Shown here one piece after another: positions 13,803-15,226 of a stretch of DNA of 15,226 nucleotides. Below the pieces are notes generated by a model that saw only the letters and a list, made by a program, of their open reading frames with translations, was not told the DNA's origin and did no database searches. Both the position numbers and the translations under genes were made by a program. How positions within the stretch are numbered: the first letter of the stretch is position 1; every line of letters starts with the position of its first letter. The stretch comes from Ignavibacteria bacterium (GTDB taxonomy: Bacteria; Bacteroidota; Ignavibacteria; Kapaibacteriales; UBA4661), in the NCBI GenBank assembly GCA_013298375.1, contig JAAFHM010000053.1, forward strand, positions 1 through 15,226, written 5' to 3'.

Positions 13803-14723
13803 ATGCAGAGATTATTTCACCACCGCATATCGGCGCTAATAAGCACTGTATTGCTTACCTTTGCTTTGAGCGGCTGCGAAGCATCAGGCTTTGGAGATTT
13901 TTGGGGCACCCCTGAAATAAAAGATTATATCGAAGATTACGCCGTACAAGGATTATTGCTGGTTGGCGAGCCGATAGACGATATTCGCCTCATGCGCTCG
14001 GTACGGATTGACACCGCTTTTACGATGGAAGCCTCCACCGTCCGCATAGCAGACGTGCGCATTTTCGAGAATGACCGCGTTATACCACTAACCTTCGACC
14101 CCGTAAAATTTACCTATAAAGCCGCTCCGACGGAACGTGTGAAAGAAAATACGTCGTACCGATTTGAAGCAACATTCCTCAAACTCGACGGCAGAACACG
14201 CCTGACTTTGCGCGGCACAACGATTACGCCCAAACAAATTGCGTGGGTACGTGCGCCCAAGGATACCCTAACCTATCCCAAAGATACCACACGCCTTCCC
14301 TCGCCGGATTCGCTGATTATTTCGTGGACACCAATGAGCGGTGTGACGGATTATATGTTTTCAACGGAGTGCTTGGATACGTTGGAATATGGAAAGTATC
14401 TCCGACCGCCGACGAGCGAGAAGAATCGCCGTATTGTGCGCTTTTTCGAGGCGAGTTTACCACGTTTTAACGAGACCGTGCGCTCCGGTATTCGCGCCGT
14501 GACGCTCACGCCGGTGATTTGGACAGCATTCAAATGGTTTGGTGTGCATGAATTGAGAATTTATGCGCCCGACATTCACTGGGCAAATTGGTTTCGGCAG
14601 ACCAATTTGGGGCAGAACCCGCGCTTTAACTATCGCTTAGGAAGTATTGAGGGTGGTTTGGGTGTCTTTGGCTCGGCTTCATTTGCGCGGCATCGGACGT
14701 TCTTGTATAAGAATCAGCCGTAG
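13803..14723 (+). CDS. Predicted lipoprotein, family not recognised with certainty
   Basis: The 306-residue product from ATG 13803 begins with a lipoprotein signal: MQRLFHHR, a hydrophobic stretch and the lipobox LSGC with C25 as the lipidated residue. The mature part opens with EIKDYIEDYAVQGLLLVGEPIDDIRLMRS. This resembles the start of DUF4249-type Bacteroidota lipoproteins, which have an Ig-like N-terminal region, but the match is by eye. The rest is beta-rich and contains ISWTPMSGVTDYMFS, like a fibronectin/Ig-type strand pair. Upstream in-frame ATGs at 13725 and 13788 would put extra residues ahead of the signal and are unlikely. The last 10 bases overlap the end of the decayed transposase reading frame on the other strand. 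The C-terminus (FLYKNQP) may therefore be native or may have been altered by that insertion. Confidence 0.75.
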   Translation: MQRLFHHRISALISTVLLTFALSGCEASGFGDFWGTPEIKDYIEDYAVQGLLLVGEPIDDIRLMRSVRIDTAFTMEASTVRIADVRIFENDRVIPLTFDPVKFTYKAAPTERVKENTSYRFEATFLKLDGRTRLTLRGTTITPKQIAWVRAPKDTLTYPKDTTRLPSPDSLIISWTPMSGVTDYMFSTECLDTLEYGKYLRPPTSEKNRRIVRFFEASLPRFNETVRSGIRAVTLTPVIWTAFKWFGVHELRIYAPDIHWANWFRQTNLGQNPRFNYRLGSIEGGLGVFGSASFARHRTFLYKNQP

Positions 14724-15226
14724 TTTTGAAAAACCTGAGCATGATCAATAGACATTATCTGCGTTAGCCCCGAAGCATATTGCTGTTTTCGTCGTTGGTT
14801 CTTGAAATTATATAATCCTGTGCAGATTTCCATGACCGTATCCCGTACTTGATATGAGCGTAAACGAATCACATCTTTGATGATACGAAAAATCTTAACA
14901 CCGCCAATACTATGCTCAATGGTTATGCGTTCTTGAGAAATACGCCGATTGACCTTTTTCTGGTCGGCGCTCAAGTCTTTGCCTTTGGGTTTCTTGGTTG
15001 GTTGCACTGTTTCAACCTCAGAAAGTGTCTGAAAATTGAATAAATCAAAAAACCGAGCCATATTGCACGGGCAATAACCAAGGTTTGTTCAACCAAAGAA
15101 CGTATAATACCGTTTTGATTTAAGTTTCGATAGCTTGCTTTCTTTTTTGCTTGTTTTGATGCTGTCGAATCCACGGGAAAGCAGTCAAACGCTGTAAGAG
15201 CTTCGGATTTTCCCAGTATTTCTGCA
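14714..15226 (-). pseudogene. Decayed IS5-like (DDE_Tnp_4-type) transposase, cut by the window edge
   Basis: The reverse strand carries the C-terminal part of a DDE transposase in one frame (stop at 14714): PTKKPKGKDLSADQKKVNRR, then ISQERITIEHSIGGVKIFRI and GLYNFKNQ. This matches the usual end of IS5-like transposases with a final catalytic Glu in VEH-type context. Upstream, pieces of the same protein appear in alternating frames. FDCFPVDST (Asp near 15170) is in a second frame, KSKRYYT (15104-15115) returns to the first, and LVIARA (15064-15081) is in the second again. The first frame also has stops at about 15090 and 15186. The segment expected between LVIARA and the tail, containing the second catalytic Asp, appears to be missing. 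The gene is therefore frameshifted and internally deleted, and should not make an active enzyme. The IS ends are not identifiable here. Confidence 0.7.

Noticed and set aside
1..15226. CRISPR arrays, tRNA or rRNA genes
   Set aside because: No regularly spaced direct repeats, cloverleaf-like segments or rRNA-like stretches were seen on either strand.

Overview
The window (about 15 kb, mid-range GC) looks like chromosome from a member of the Bacteroidota/Chlorobi (FCB) superphylum. The first gene ends in a type IX secretion sorting domain, a TonB-dependent receptor is paired with a YfiR-like periplasmic protein, and there is a lipoprotein of the kind common in this group. The combination of HYDIN/ASPM-type modules, WD40 repeats, T9SS tails and a class III polyhydroxyalkanoate (PHA) synthase would fit a Kapabacteria/Ignavibacteria-like lineage; that is inference from gene content only. 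Several genes carry clear Shine-Dalgarno sequences, which is not the rule in Bacteroidetes proper. All intact genes lie on the + strand.

Layout. (1) 3-3179: C-terminal part of a large secreted mosaic protein (end of a VWA domain, HYDIN-like modules, a WD40 propeller, T9SS tail). (2) 3199-3250: an intergenic palindrome resembling dispersed REP-like hairpins. (3) 3313-5957: a translationally coupled pair, YfiR-family periplasmic protein and TonB-dependent outer-membrane receptor. (4) 6073-9972: an exported SMP-30/gluconolactonase-like protein and a 972-residue flavin plus iron-sulfur 2-hydroxyacid dehydrogenase of the YdiJ/Dld type. (5) 10167-13705: a PHA cluster, with PhaE-like synthase subunit, a small coiled-coil protein, class III synthase PhaC and (R)-enoyl-CoA hydratase PhaJ. 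(6) 13803-14723: a lipoprotein. (7) 14714-15226, - strand: the decayed C-terminal half of an IS5-like transposase running off the right edge.

The PHA cluster is the most coherent and most interesting part. PhaJ would divert enoyl-CoA from fatty-acid beta-oxidation into (R)-3-hydroxyacyl-CoA, and the PhaC/PhaE complex would polymerise it. PhaE ends in a 44-residue Ala/Lys/Pro tail like those of histone H1-like proteins and the Pseudomonas phasin PhaF. This raises the possibility that the polymerase complex itself is tied to the nucleoid. A strong intrinsic terminator separates phaE from a small uncharacterised coiled-coil gene, and a second large hairpin lies between phaC and phaJ, so expression of the members may be set separately. 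No ketothiolase, reductase, depolymerase or separate phasin is present in the window. There is no gene-free stretch longer than about 200 bases apart from the decayed transposase region.
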